Shown here in pieces: positions 50,876 to 59,682 of a DNA stretch of 62,933 nucleotides. Positions within the stretch are counted from its first letter, which is position 1, and every line of letters starts with the position of its first letter. Below the pieces are notes generated by a model. That model saw only the letters and a list, made by a program, of their open reading frames with translations, was not told the origin of the DNA and did no database searches. The stretch comes from Deltaproteobacteria bacterium (GTDB lineage: Bacteria > Desulfobacterota > Desulfobacteria > Desulfobacterales > SpSt-501), in assembly GCA_016219005.1 (NCBI GenBank), contig JACRCN010000020.1, positions 1-62,933 on the forward strand, read 5' to 3'. The position numbers were made by a program, and so were the translations under genes.

Positions 50876-52969
50876 ATGTCCGACAATAGCATCTACAGCG
50901 TCTGCGGCATGTGCGGAGTGCGCTGTCCGATTGAAGTGGGTGTGGAAGATGGCCGGTGTCGATCCGTTCAAGGCAACCGGCACGCCGCCGGGATCCGGGG
51001 CGCGCTGTGCGTACGCGGGGCGGCCGGCATCGCCTGCGTCCAGGACGACGAGCGGCCGCAGTTTCCCATGCTCCGCAAGGGCGGCCGCGGGGAAGGCAAC
51101 TGGCAGCGAATCTCCTGGGAGGAGGCGCTGGCCCACGCCGCCGAGCAGATCGCGGCGGTACGTTCCCGGCATGGTGGCCGCAGCATTCTCTGGTCGGACA
51201 CCGGCGGCCCCTTCAGCGACCTCCGGCAGGCCTTGGTGCGGGGCCTGGGCTCCCCCAACTACTTGAGCCGCGAATCCTTCCTCGCGGCTAACACCCAGCA
51301 CGCGGCGCTCTCGCTCTTCGGGTTCACCTCCGACGCTCTGGTCTATGACCTGAAGAATGCCCGCGAGGTGGTTCTCCAGACCCGGAACCTGTTCGAATCC
51401 ATCGACGTTAAGCAGGCCAACGACCTGTTGGACGGCCTGGCAAACGGCGGCAAGCTCACGGTCATCGACATCCGGGCCACGGTCACGGCCGGCAAGGCCG
51501 ACCGGTTTTTTCTGATCCGACCGGGCACCGATTACGCCCTGAACTTGGCCGTTATCCACACCCTGCTCGGCCGCAAGCTCTACGATGAATCCTATGCCGG
51601 CCAGTGGATCCAGGACCTGGACGAACTGCGCCAGGTGGTGAGCGCCTGCCCGCCGGAGTTTGCCGAGGCCGAAACAGGTATCAAGGCCGCGGACATCGTG
51701 GCTCTGGCCGAGGCCCTGGCCAAGGCCGCCCCCAAGGTGATCTGGCATCCTGGCGGGATGACTTCCCGCTACACGGATTCCTTTTTCGTGTGCCGTACGG
51801 CCTATCTCATCAATGCGCTGCTGGGTTCAATTGGCGCCCGGGGCGGCTTGCCGATCTCCGCGAGGCCGGCGGACGTCGGTCAGCCGGGGCTGCAGCGGCT
51901 GGTGGATCTCTTCCCGACGGTCGGCGAAAAACGGGCCGACGGGGTGGGCTGGAAAACTCCGGCCTACGCGGGCGGGCCGGGGCTGCTGCCGATGGCCTTT
52001 CACGCCATGCAAACCGGCGAGCCCTATCCTCTCAAGGCCTACGTCGTCTATCAGCACGACCCGCTGACGGAGCTGCCCGAGCCGGACCGGCTGAAGACGA
52101 TCTTCGGCCGCCTGGACTTTCTGTTGTGCGTGACCTCGGCCTGGACCGAGACGGCCTGGCAGGCCGACCTGGTCCTGCCGCTGTCGCCCTACCTGGAGCG
52201 CGAGAGCATCGTGGGCGAGCTTCATGGGCTAAGACCGGGGTTTTTGCTGCGCCGACGCTGTGCGCCCCCCCGGTTCGACACGCGGGCGGACTGGGAGATC
52301 GTCGGCGGCCTGGCGCGGCGGCTGGGCCTGGAGCCGCTCACCTTCGCAACGGTGGAGGACGTCTGGCACTACCAGCTGGAAGGCACGGGGGTGAGACCCC
52401 GGGACTTCGAGGCCAAGGGGTTCGTGGAACTGACCGGGCAGCCGCAGTACGATCGAATGCAGGCAGGGTTCAGGTTCCCCACGGCCTCGGGCAAAATCGA
52501 GGTGGTAAATAGCCGTTGGCGCGAGCAGGGCCTGCCCGGCCTCGCACCCTACGCCGCCAAGCCCAGTCCCGCCGCCGGCAGCTTCCGGCTCACTGTCGGC
52601 GGCTGCAGCCTGCACGTCGAGGGCCACACCGTAAACAACCCGCTGCTTTTCAAGCAGATGCCCGAAAACGTGCTGTGGATGAACCTGTCCGCGGCCGCCG
52701 GCATGGGTATCGCCGACGGGGAAACTGTGGCGGTTGCCGGCCCGGGCGCGTCAGGCCGCATCAAGGTCAAGCTGACCGAGTTCATCCACCCCGAGGCCGT
52801 CTTCATGGTGCGCGGGTTCGGCCGCAGTTTGCCGGTCGAGTCCCGGGCCCAGGGCCGGGGCCTGGCGGACAACCTGTTGATGGGAGGCCTCCTGGACCGA
52901 TGGGACCACGCCGGCGGCGGGCTGGCGCTGCAGGAGCTTTTTGTGGCCGTCACTAAAGTAGCCAGCTGA
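50876..52969 (+). CDS. Molybdopterin oxidoreductase lacking the usual Mo ligand
   Basis: A 697-residue protein of the DMSO-reductase superfamily with an N-terminal [4Fe-4S] motif C10-x2-C13-x3-C17-x27-C45 and a C-terminal cofactor-binding beta-barrel (from about 560). Where relatives carry the Cys/Ser/Sec Mo ligand, the loop reads NYLSRESFLAANTQHA; aligned with ArrA the ligand position is Leu. No Tat signal is visible, so it is cytoplasmic. The gene follows nuoN in the same operon, while the NuoG-like subunit lacks its own molybdopterin-like domain. It could be a vestigial structural subunit or an enzyme of the formate/polysulfide group. Confidence 0.85.
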   Translation: MSDNSIYSVCGMCGVRCPIEVGVEDGRCRSVQGNRHAAGIRGALCVRGAAGIACVQDDERPQFPMLRKGGRGEGNWQRISWEEALAHAAEQIAAVRSRHGGRSILWSDTGGPFSDLRQALVRGLGSPNYLSRESFLAANTQHAALSLFGFTSDALVYDLKNAREVVLQTRNLFESIDVKQANDLLDGLANGGKLTVIDIRATVTAGKADRFFLIRPGTDYALNLAVIHTLLGRKLYDESYAGQWIQDLDELRQVVSACPPEFAEAETGIKAADIVALAEALAKAAPKVIWHPGGMTSRYTDSFFVCRTAYLINALLGSIGARGGLPISARPADVGQPGLQRLVDLFPTVGEKRADGVGWKTPAYAGGPGLLPMAFHAMQTGEPYPLKAYVVYQHDPLTELPEPDRLKTIFGRLDFLLCVTSAWTETAWQADLVLPLSPYLERESIVGELHGLRPGFLLRRRCAPPRFDTRADWEIVGGLARRLGLEPLTFATVEDVWHYQLEGTGVRPRDFEAKGFVELTGQPQYDRMQAGFRFPTASGKIEVVNSRWREQGLPGLAPYAAKPSPAAGSFRLTVGGCSLHVEGHTVNNPLLFKQMPENVLWMNLSAAAGMGIADGETVAVAGPGASGRIKVKLTEFIHPEAVFMVRGFGRSLPVESRAQGRGLADNLLMGGLLDRWDHAGGGLALQELFVAVTKVAS

Positions 52970-53072
52970 AAGCTGGACGCTCAAGGCAGCAAATGTGTTT
53001 TGGTTGGCTGGCTGGGTCGGGGGTTGTTGGGCCGAACCACCTTTTAACTTCGAGATCGTTTCGGGAGTTGTC

Positions 53073-53585
53073 GTGAGCAAATATCTGATCAAACTCGACG
53101 AGAGTCGCTGCATCAGCTGCAAGGCCTGTGAGGTGCAATGCCAGGTCAAGAACCGCACCCCGGCCGGGGTGCGGCCGGGGCTGCTGGTCAGCTCAGGGCC
53201 GGCGTGCCTTCACGAAAAAGTCCGAACGGCTGCGGCCTTTCGACCGTGCTTTCATTGCGAAAAACCCTGGTGTGTGGCGGCCTGCCCGACCCGCGCCATC
53301 GTGAAGCGGGAGGAAGACGGACTGGTGCATGTGGTCCGAGACCTCTGTGTGGGGTGCCGGGCCTGCATCAGCGCCTGCCCGTGGCGGGTCCCCCAATGGG
53401 ACGAGACGAGCGGCAAGGTCATCAAATGCGACCTCTGCCAGGACCGCGTGACGGCAGGCCTCATCCCGGCTTGTGTCGCCGGCTGCACCACCCATGCCCT
53501 GTCGTTTTCCCGGGCCAACGAGAATGTGCGCAAGGTCAGGCTGCTCTACGCTAAGTCCCTGCTGGTCGATAAAAAGCCTGGATAG
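53073..53585 (+). CDS. Four-cluster ferredoxin, paralog of the one at 36780
   Basis: A 170-residue ferredoxin with CISCKACEVQCQ, CFHCEKPWCVAACP, CVGCRACISACP and CDLCQDRVTAGLIPACVAGC, matching the earlier ferredoxin throughout. The start is GTG 53073 behind GGGAG. It is the probable electron-transfer subunit of the Mo oxidoreductase just upstream. The 103-bp gap contains a repeat-like AGCTGAAAGCTGG stretch. Confidence 0.9.
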   Translation: MSKYLIKLDESRCISCKACEVQCQVKNRTPAGVRPGLLVSSGPACLHEKVRTAAAFRPCFHCEKPWCVAACPTRAIVKREEDGLVHVVRDLCVGCRACISACPWRVPQWDETSGKVIKCDLCQDRVTAGLIPACVAGCTTHALSFSRANENVRKVRLLYAKSLLVDKKPG

Positions 53586-53705
53586 GATAATTCGTGCCCG
53601 CGTATTCGGTCAAGTCGCTTTGAGCGGTGCGCCGCAGGGAGGGTTCAGAGGAAACAGAAGAAACCACATGGCAGTAACCTCTGGGGAAAAGGAGACAAGC
53701 GACCC

Positions 53706-54728
53706 ATGCCTACCGCAGATTTTTTTCACCGGTATCTTTATGCCCTGGCCGACATCCACGCATCCTTTAGCCTGGAAACCACGGAAGCCGCCGTGGTGCG
53801 GAACGCGGCGCTGCTTTTCAGCGCCCGTGGCGCCAGCATCATGATCTTCAACCCCGGCGAAGAAAACCTGGTGGTCTCGGCTGCCTTCGGGCTGAGCGAG
53901 GCTTACCGGGCCAAGGGGGTCATCAGTCCGCGCCGGAGCCTCGGCGAAACCGTTTTGCGGGCGCCCGTGGTGGTGCGGGACGTCGCCACCGACCCGAATA
54001 TCCAATACCGCGAGGTCACCCTCCAGGAGGGCATCGCCAGCATCGTGGGTCTGCCCCTCACCGCGGGCAGTGCGCTGGTCGGCTCGTTGCGTCTTTACTT
54101 TTCACAGCCCAGGGATTTCAGCCTCGAAGAGATGGAACATATGAAGGCCCTGGCCCTTCAGGCCGGCCTGGCCCTCAAGAAGGCCTTCTACTTCGCCTCC
54201 ATGAAGGCGGCCGTCTCCGAGATCCAGGGCATGCCTTCGACGGAATACAAGGAAGCCCTGCAGTCCCTGGTGAAGATCGCGGCCCAGTATGGGCACGCCC
54301 GCTCCGGCGCCCTTCTCCTGGTCGACCGCAAGACCAACACCATGAGCAACGTCGTCCGCTGCGGCTTGAGCGAGCGCTACCTTTCCAAGGGGCCCGTGTT
54401 CATGGGGGTCAGTCTGGGGGAAGTGACGAGCGGGCAGCCGGTTGTCATCACCAAGGCGGCCAGTGATCCCCGCGTGCAGTACAAGGAGGCGGCCGCCGCC
54501 GAGAACATCCAGGCCATCCTGGGTTTGCCGGTGAGGGTCGGATCTGAAATCGCCGGCGCGCTGCGATTGTACTACCCCTTCGAGTTCGAACCCGACCCGG
54601 ATTACATCATGTGGATGGAGCAGCTGGCCCACCACGTCGGCATGGCCCTGGAAAAGACCCGGATGCTGGCCAAGATTCAGGATAGGGCCAACTGGTACGA
54701 GGAGGTACTGAAGGAATTCGAGCGCTAG
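53706..54728 (+). CDS. Tandem GAF-domain protein
   Basis: A 340-residue soluble protein with two GAF domains (about 15-165 and 185-325). Both show the same internal phrases: VVVRDVATDPNIQYREV and VVITKAASDPRVQYKEA, then GIASIVGLPL and NIQAILGLPV. No output domain follows, so it may signal by protein contact or simply sense a small ligand. AAGGAGA lies before the ATG. It ends the nuo-linked gene run. Confidence 0.85.
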   Translation: MPTADFFHRYLYALADIHASFSLETTEAAVVRNAALLFSARGASIMIFNPGEENLVVSAAFGLSEAYRAKGVISPRRSLGETVLRAPVVVRDVATDPNIQYREVTLQEGIASIVGLPLTAGSALVGSLRLYFSQPRDFSLEEMEHMKALALQAGLALKKAFYFASMKAAVSEIQGMPSTEYKEALQSLVKIAAQYGHARSGALLLVDRKTNTMSNVVRCGLSERYLSKGPVFMGVSLGEVTSGQPVVITKAASDPRVQYKEAAAAENIQAILGLPVRVGSEIAGALRLYYPFEFEPDPDYIMWMEQLAHHVGMALEKTRMLAKIQDRANWYEEVLKEFER

Positions 54729-55106
54729 CCGGGCGGCCTATCGTTCTCAACAGAATTGGACGCTGATCACGGCATCCGGCGCGAGCGCAGAAGTTCGCGC
54801 ACGGCACGGTGCGCGCGGATCCGGGTCGTGCCCCGGAACGAAACACTTCCAGGGCATCACCCGCGTGCAGAATGCGGGCAATCTCGCTGCCGCCCAGGAT
54901 CCGTCAATGCAATAATCCTGCCTGAGATCCTCCACGATCGCAAGCTCCGTGCGTTGGGCTTCTTCGAAAAAGGCCCCGTTGACCCGTGCGGTTCGGTTGC
55001 CTCTGGCATGGCTGCAGCCGCTCGGTTAAAGTTGCACCCACCACCGGGCAGTGCCCCGTCGCGTCCAACCGGCTGAATGCCTGTTGAAATGAGGGGGGGA
55101 TTCTGC
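54729..55106 (-). other. Non-coding or decayed stretch
   Basis: These 378 bases have no intact gene. On the minus strand, pieces that look coding fall in different frames (EEAQRTELAIVEDLRQDYC near 54910-54965; ILGGSEIARILHAGDALEVF near 54840-54900). This suggests a small gene broken by frameshifts. I cannot name the family. Confidence 0.35.
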
Positions 55107-55254
55107 TAGAAGCTATCTCAAAAATGCATCTGACAGCCGATGGCGGCGTTGCACGCCTCTGAAAAATGCTCACAACCTGACGCGGTTGCTGTGCTTCTTC
55201 ATAGGCGTGCGCCTTGCTCTCGGCTGTGATCTGCTATTTTTGAGATGGCTTCTA
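55107..55254. mobile_element. MITE-like element with terminal inverted repeats
   Basis: Near-perfect 19-bp ends, TAGAAGCTATCTCAAAAAT (55107-55125) and its inverse with one mismatch (55236-55254), enclose 110 bp without a gene. Inner arms ACAGCCGA/TCGGCTGT extend the symmetry. Each end carries TA, as for Tc1/mariner or IS630-type insertion. No transposase is present, so it would be non-autonomous. Confidence 0.65.
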
Positions 55255-55320
55255 ATCGGAACCGGCTGTGCGTCTCTTAAATTGTAGCAGGCGGCCTAAA
55301 GGGGTCGCGGGAGGGTTATT

Positions 55321-56169
55321 TTGGAACAGCAGCAGATATCGCGCGAACAATGGGATACGTTGGCCCGGGAGTTCCGTTACGTCGTCACCGACGCTATCTG
55401 CCGGTCCGGATCCGGGCACATCGGCGGAGTGATGAGCCTGGTCGAGATCGTCATTACCCTGTATTACCGGGTCATGCGCATCCGGCCGGAAGAGCCCACC
55501 TGGCCCGAAAGGGACCGGTTGGTTCTGTCCAAGGGTCACGCCGGGCCGATCCTCTACACGGCGCTTGCTTATAAAGGGTTTTTCCCCAAAGCGTGGCTGG
55601 CGACAGTCAATCAGAACGGCACGCGGCTGCCCAGCCACATGGACCAGATTCTGACGCCGGGGGTGGAAATGACCGCCGGCTCCCTGGGGCAGGGACTGTC
55701 GGCCGCCTGCGGCATGGCCCTGGCCGCCAAGCTGGACGGTAAAAGCCACCGGGTGTTCTGCATCATCGGCGACGGCGAAAGCGACGAAGGCCAGATCTGG
55801 GAGGCGGCCATGTTCGCCGGTCACCGTCGATTGGACAATCTGATCGTCATCTGCGACTACAACAAGATGCAGATCGACGGCACCACCCAGGAAATTCTCA
55901 ATCTGGAGCCGCTGGCGGACAAGTGGCGGGCGTTCGGCTGGGAGGTCTTCGAAATCGACGGCCACGACTGGGATGCCATTTACGACGGCCTGGCCCAGGC
56001 CGACGCCGTCACGGGCAAACCGGCCATGATTATCGCCCACACGATAAAGGGCAAGGGCAACCGCGAAACCGAGAACCGCGTCGACTGCCACAACGTCAAG
56101 GTTCCGGACGAGGCGACCTACGGTCGCATCATGTGCGGCCTGGAATGCAAAATGGATCTGCCCTACTGA
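55321..56169 (+). CDS. Transketolase, N-terminal (thiamine-binding) subunit
   Basis: A 282-residue protein equal to the first third of transketolase. The thiamine pyrophosphate motif is CIIGDGESDEGQIWEAAMFA with the closing Asn in VICDYNK. SGSGHIGGVMSLVEI and LSKGHAGPILYTAL are conserved substrate/cofactor loops. It pairs with the C-terminal subunit gene 16 bp downstream. The start is a TTG behind GGGAGGG. Split transketolases move two-carbon units in pentose metabolism or serve related ketol transfers. Confidence 0.93.
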   Translation: MEQQQISREQWDTLAREFRYVVTDAICRSGSGHIGGVMSLVEIVITLYYRVMRIRPEEPTWPERDRLVLSKGHAGPILYTALAYKGFFPKAWLATVNQNGTRLPSHMDQILTPGVEMTAGSLGQGLSAACGMALAAKLDGKSHRVFCIIGDGESDEGQIWEAAMFAGHRRLDNLIVICDYNKMQIDGTTQEILNLEPLADKWRAFGWEVFEIDGHDWDAIYDGLAQADAVTGKPAMIIAHTIKGKGNRETENRVDCHNVKVPDEATYGRIMCGLECKMDLPY

Positions 56170-56185
56170 TGAAGGAATGGAGCCG

Positions 56186-57133
56186 ATGAACTATCATGAG
56201 AAGGAAATGCGCGTGACCTACGCGCTGACGCTGAACGAACTGATCGAACGCAACCCGAACGTTTTGTGCCTCGAGGCGGACTTGAGCAAGGCGGACGCCA
56301 CGATCCCCGAGGTCTCCACCAAGAACCCCCGCAACTTCATCAACTGCGGGGTCCAGGAAGCGAACATGATCGGTGTCGCGGCCGGGCTGGCCAAGGAGGG
56401 CAAGATTCCCTTCTGCGCGTCGTTCACGGCCTTTGCCACGCGCCGGGTCTACGACCAGATCACCATCAGTGTCGCCTACGCCAACAACAACGTCAAGATC
56501 GTGGGCAACTCCCCGGGCATCACCCAGGGGCCGAATGGCGGCACCCACATGTGCTTCCAGGACCTCGCGATCATGCGGGCCATGCCCAACCTGCACGTCT
56601 ACAGCCCCGCGGACGCCAACGAGCTGCGGGCGGTGATGTTCCACATGGCCGACCATCACCAGCCGACCTACATGCAGCTGGTGCGGCCGAAGATGCCCAA
56701 GCTCTTCGATGAAAATTGCCGATTCGACCCGCAGAGCGCCGTGCGCCTGCATGAAGGGGCGGACGTAACCCTGGTGGCGACCGGGTTCATGACCCGCTTT
56801 GCGCTGGATGCCGCCCGCGAGCTGTCCGCCGAGGGGCTGATGGTCGACCTGCTGCATTACCCGTCGGTGAAGCCCTTCGATGCGCAGGCGCTCATCGACT
56901 CCGCGCGGCGGACCGGTGCCGTGGTCACGGTTGAAAACCAGAACATCATCGGCGGGCTGGGAAGTGCCGCCTGCGAGGTGTTGAGTGAGCAGCACCCCGT
57001 CCGGGTGAAGCGGCTCGGAATCCCGGATCAATTCGGCGAGGTGGCGGACCAGGACTACCTTTTCAACAAGCACGGCTTCGGCCCGCAACACATCGCCAAG
57101 GCATGCCGGGAGCTGGTCCGCGCCAACACCTGA
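56186..57133 (+). CDS. Transketolase, C-terminal subunit
   Basis: A 315-residue pyrimidine-binding and C-terminal part of transketolase. Motifs include the Glu-bearing FINCGVQEANMIGVAAGLA, ITQGPNGGTHMCFQDLAIMR and the C-terminal AVVTVENQNIIGGLGSAACE. It completes the enzyme with the preceding gene. ATG 56186 has AAGGA 9 bp upstream; ATG 56177 overlaps that site. Confidence 0.93.
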   Translation: MNYHEKEMRVTYALTLNELIERNPNVLCLEADLSKADATIPEVSTKNPRNFINCGVQEANMIGVAAGLAKEGKIPFCASFTAFATRRVYDQITISVAYANNNVKIVGNSPGITQGPNGGTHMCFQDLAIMRAMPNLHVYSPADANELRAVMFHMADHHQPTYMQLVRPKMPKLFDENCRFDPQSAVRLHEGADVTLVATGFMTRFALDAARELSAEGLMVDLLHYPSVKPFDAQALIDSARRTGAVVTVENQNIIGGLGSAACEVLSEQHPVRVKRLGIPDQFGEVADQDYLFNKHGFGPQHIAKACRELVRANT

Positions 57134-57153
57134 CTGAGTTCTGCGCTGAATCA

Positions 57154-58404
57154 ATGACACCATCTTCATCCGAGAAGGCCGGCGCAGCGCCCTGGCGGCG
57201 AACGCTTTACATCATGGTGTTCACCCAGATGATCACGGGCGTCGGCTTCTCAAGCATTTTCCCCTTCCTGCCCCTTTACGTGAAATCGCTGGGCGCGGTT
57301 ACGTCGCTCGGAACCGACCTGCTTTCCGGCCTGGTGTTCTCGGCCCAGGCCTTCACCATGATGATCGCCTCGCCATTTTGGGGGGCGCTCGCCGACCGCT
57401 GGGGCCGCAAGCTGATGGTGGAGCGGGCCATGTTCGGCGGGGCGGTGATCCTGCTCCTGATGGCTTTTGTCCGTTCCGCCGAGGAGTTGGTGCTGCTGCG
57501 CACGATTCAGGGGTTGATCACGGGCACCATCGGTGCGGCCAATGCCCTCGTGGCATCGCAAGTCCCGCGGGAGCGCACCGGTTATGCCATGGGGTTGCTT
57601 CAAGTCGGCATGGGGTGCGGGGTTGGCCTCGGCCCGGTCATAGGGGGGGCGCTGGCCGACGCCTTCGGATACCAGGCGGCGTTCTATGTCACGAGCGCGC
57701 TGCTGGCCGTTTCCGGAACCATTGTTTTTTTCGGCGTCGAAGAAAAGTTTGTTGCGCCGGACCCGGCCGCCGGCCGGCGGCCGGGCATGGGATCGGAATG
57801 GCGCAACATATTCGCGGCCCCGGGGGTTCTCATCACCTACAGCCTGCGTTTCACGGACTCCCTGGTGCGCATGCTGTTCATCCCGATTCTGCCCCTGTTC
57901 GCTCTGGAGCTGATCGCGGAGGCCACAGGGGTGAACAGCTTCACGGGCCTGGTCATCGGATCCGCGGCGGCGGCGGCCGCGGTGTTCGCCGTTGTCTTCG
58001 GGCGGCTGGGCGACCGCACCGGTCACCGGTGGATTGTGATCCTCTGTTCCTTGGTAGGGTGTGTGTCTTTCCTTCTGCAAAGTGTGGCAACGAGCGCATG
58101 GCATTTTCTTTTTCTGCAAGTTATTGCCGGCATTGCCCACGGCGGCGTCATCACCGGTGTCAGCGCCTTGCTCGCCCGGTACACCGTATGCGGCGAAGAG
58201 GGCGCCGTCTACGGGCTGGACAACTCCATCAACGCCGGTGCGCGCGCCCTGGCGCCGATGCTCGGCGTATCGGTTGCCCTATGGCTGGGTTTGCGCGCGG
58301 TTTTCAGCTCCGCCGCCTTGCTGTATCTCATGGCCGCCTTGCTGGCGCTCCGCGGACTGCCGCGGACCGTTGCCTGCGGCAAACCCGATGTTACGGTCAG
58401 GTAA
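57154..58404 (+). CDS. MFS transporter
   Basis: A 416-residue, 12-helix Major Facilitator protein. Loop signatures are GALADRWGRKLMVERA after helix 2 and FGRLGDRTGHRW in the second half. It is related in type to the truncated transporter at the left edge but is not a copy. It lies 20 bp after the transketolase pair, so it may be co-transcribed. Substrate unknown. Confidence 0.88.
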   Translation: MTPSSSEKAGAAPWRRTLYIMVFTQMITGVGFSSIFPFLPLYVKSLGAVTSLGTDLLSGLVFSAQAFTMMIASPFWGALADRWGRKLMVERAMFGGAVILLLMAFVRSAEELVLLRTIQGLITGTIGAANALVASQVPRERTGYAMGLLQVGMGCGVGLGPVIGGALADAFGYQAAFYVTSALLAVSGTIVFFGVEEKFVAPDPAAGRRPGMGSEWRNIFAAPGVLITYSLRFTDSLVRMLFIPILPLFALELIAEATGVNSFTGLVIGSAAAAAAVFAVVFGRLGDRTGHRWIVILCSLVGCVSFLLQSVATSAWHFLFLQVIAGIAHGGVITGVSALLARYTVCGEEGAVYGLDNSINAGARALAPMLGVSVALWLGLRAVFSSAALLYLMAALLALRGLPRTVACGKPDVTVR

Positions 58405-58496
58405 ATACCATCCCGACTTTCAAGCGGTCGGGTGCGTGAAATGGTTGCGCAAGGACGGGTTCTGGTAAGGGTACTTCTAGAGCGTAGGATGAAAAG

Positions 58497-58600
58497 ATGA
58501 AACCTCTGATCGGCATCACCTGCTCGCGCGTTACCGGCGGCGCTTGGGAGGGTCTACTCCCTGGGTCACTTCATGGATTACGCCGGTTTCGATAAAGGCT
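58497..58600 (+). pseudogene. N-terminal remnant of a peptidase C26 / glutamine amidotransferase-like gene
   Basis: The frame opens MKPLIGITCSRVTGGAWE, the standard start of gamma-glutamyl-GABA-hydrolase-like C26 proteins. A frameshift follows: the continuation YSLGHFMDYAGF is in another frame. The catalytic middle of the protein is absent. The matching C-terminal end appears 2.5 kb on at 61122-61418. Confidence 0.75.
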
Positions 58601-58671
58601 TTTCAGAAAATGTCCTGCCAGAGCCTGATTCTTGTCATAAAGGCGCCGCGGAATTCCGGTTGAAACCAATT

Positions 58672-59682
58672 TTAGTCGATTTGCCCGCGGCCATGGAATA
58701 CCCTTGAAGCCAGGCGCCCGTGCCAGATGAGGTCGCGCTGCTCCAGATGCAGACAGTCCTTCTCATTCGGCGGGCTGTAAACGATCCGGAATTGCTCCGA
58801 CCAGTCCAATGCGCCAATCTCGCTGACGTTGCCGTCAGTTCTCACCAGCCATCGATCACTGGAGAAATCAATATCAACGCTTTTTTCCTGCTGGGGCGCC
58901 AAGGTGATTATGTCAAAATCCGTTGGAAGGGCAAGGCCACAAGGGCTGTGCGCCGGGGCCCATTTCTGTTTGGCCCACTGCACAGGTTCCAGGGAAAAAG
59001 AGCAATAATTCGGCAGATCGACAATCGCCAGGGGTTTGTCGGAGGCATTGGCCAATGTCAGCCGGACGGTTGCGCTTTTAGGCGTTTGCGGATCCTGTGG
59101 ATTTAGCTGCTGGCTTCGCAAAACCTGCAAACCGATTCCTATAGGGCTCCATCGGTATCCTTTTATAACGGCTTTACCGGTGCTGCTCACGGCGACTTCC
59201 ATTTCAAGTGGAACCTGCACGCCGGTCCTGGTTCCCCGGCGCTTTTCGATATCGCTGCCTGTGCCCTGCTCGACAAAGTAAGCCTCGATTCCGTAGTTGA
59301 TCCATATCGGGTTGCCCGGCAGCAGACTATGCTGGGGATGGAGTGCGCGGCCGGCGAGGTATAAGCCATCCTTTGGCTTTTGAAGCTGGGCATTCGCAAA
59401 TTCGTACAATCCATTGGGGCCTTCCTGCAGACTAACAAATATCGTATCGCCTTTTATAATCTCCTTTCGCGTTTCAGTACCTTTTAGCTGATCGACCCCG
59501 ATCCGTGAAATTTCATAATTCAAACGCACGTAATCCCCCCTGAACAAATCGCGCGGATCGATGGGGGCAGTCCGCAGAAGGATGACCTTTCCATTTTTGA
59601 GAATATGTTCGCGTTCGCCGGCCATGTAAGCCAATACGATAACCTGCAGCATGATGGCCGCGAGGACAAGTGCTTTTCTCAT
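58672..59682 (-). CDS. GDYXXLXY-domain protein
   Basis: A 336-residue protein with one N-terminal membrane anchor (ALVLAAIMLQVIVLAYM) and two thirds or more outside the membrane. The name-giving motif is in DPRDLFRGDYVRLNYEISRI. These proteins are usually encoded beside DUF2157 membrane proteins, as here, where the ATG overlaps the DUF2157 stop (ATGA). Function unknown; a cell-envelope role is assumed for the family. Confidence 0.9.
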   Translation of the reverse strand: MRKALVLAAIMLQVIVLAYMAGEREHILKNGKVILLRTAPIDPRDLFRGDYVRLNYEISRIGVDQLKGTETRKEIIKGDTIFVSLQEGPNGLYEFANAQLQKPKDGLYLAGRALHPQHSLLPGNPIWINYGIEAYFVEQGTGSDIEKRRGTRTGVQVPLEMEVAVSSTGKAVIKGYRWSPIGIGLQVLRSQQLNPQDPQTPKSATVRLTLANASDKPLAIVDLPNYCSFSLEPVQWAKQKWAPAHSPCGLALPTDFDIITLAPQQEKSVDIDFSSDRWLVRTDGNVSEIGALDWSEQFRIVYSPPNEKDCLHLEQRDLIWHGRLASRVFHGRGQID

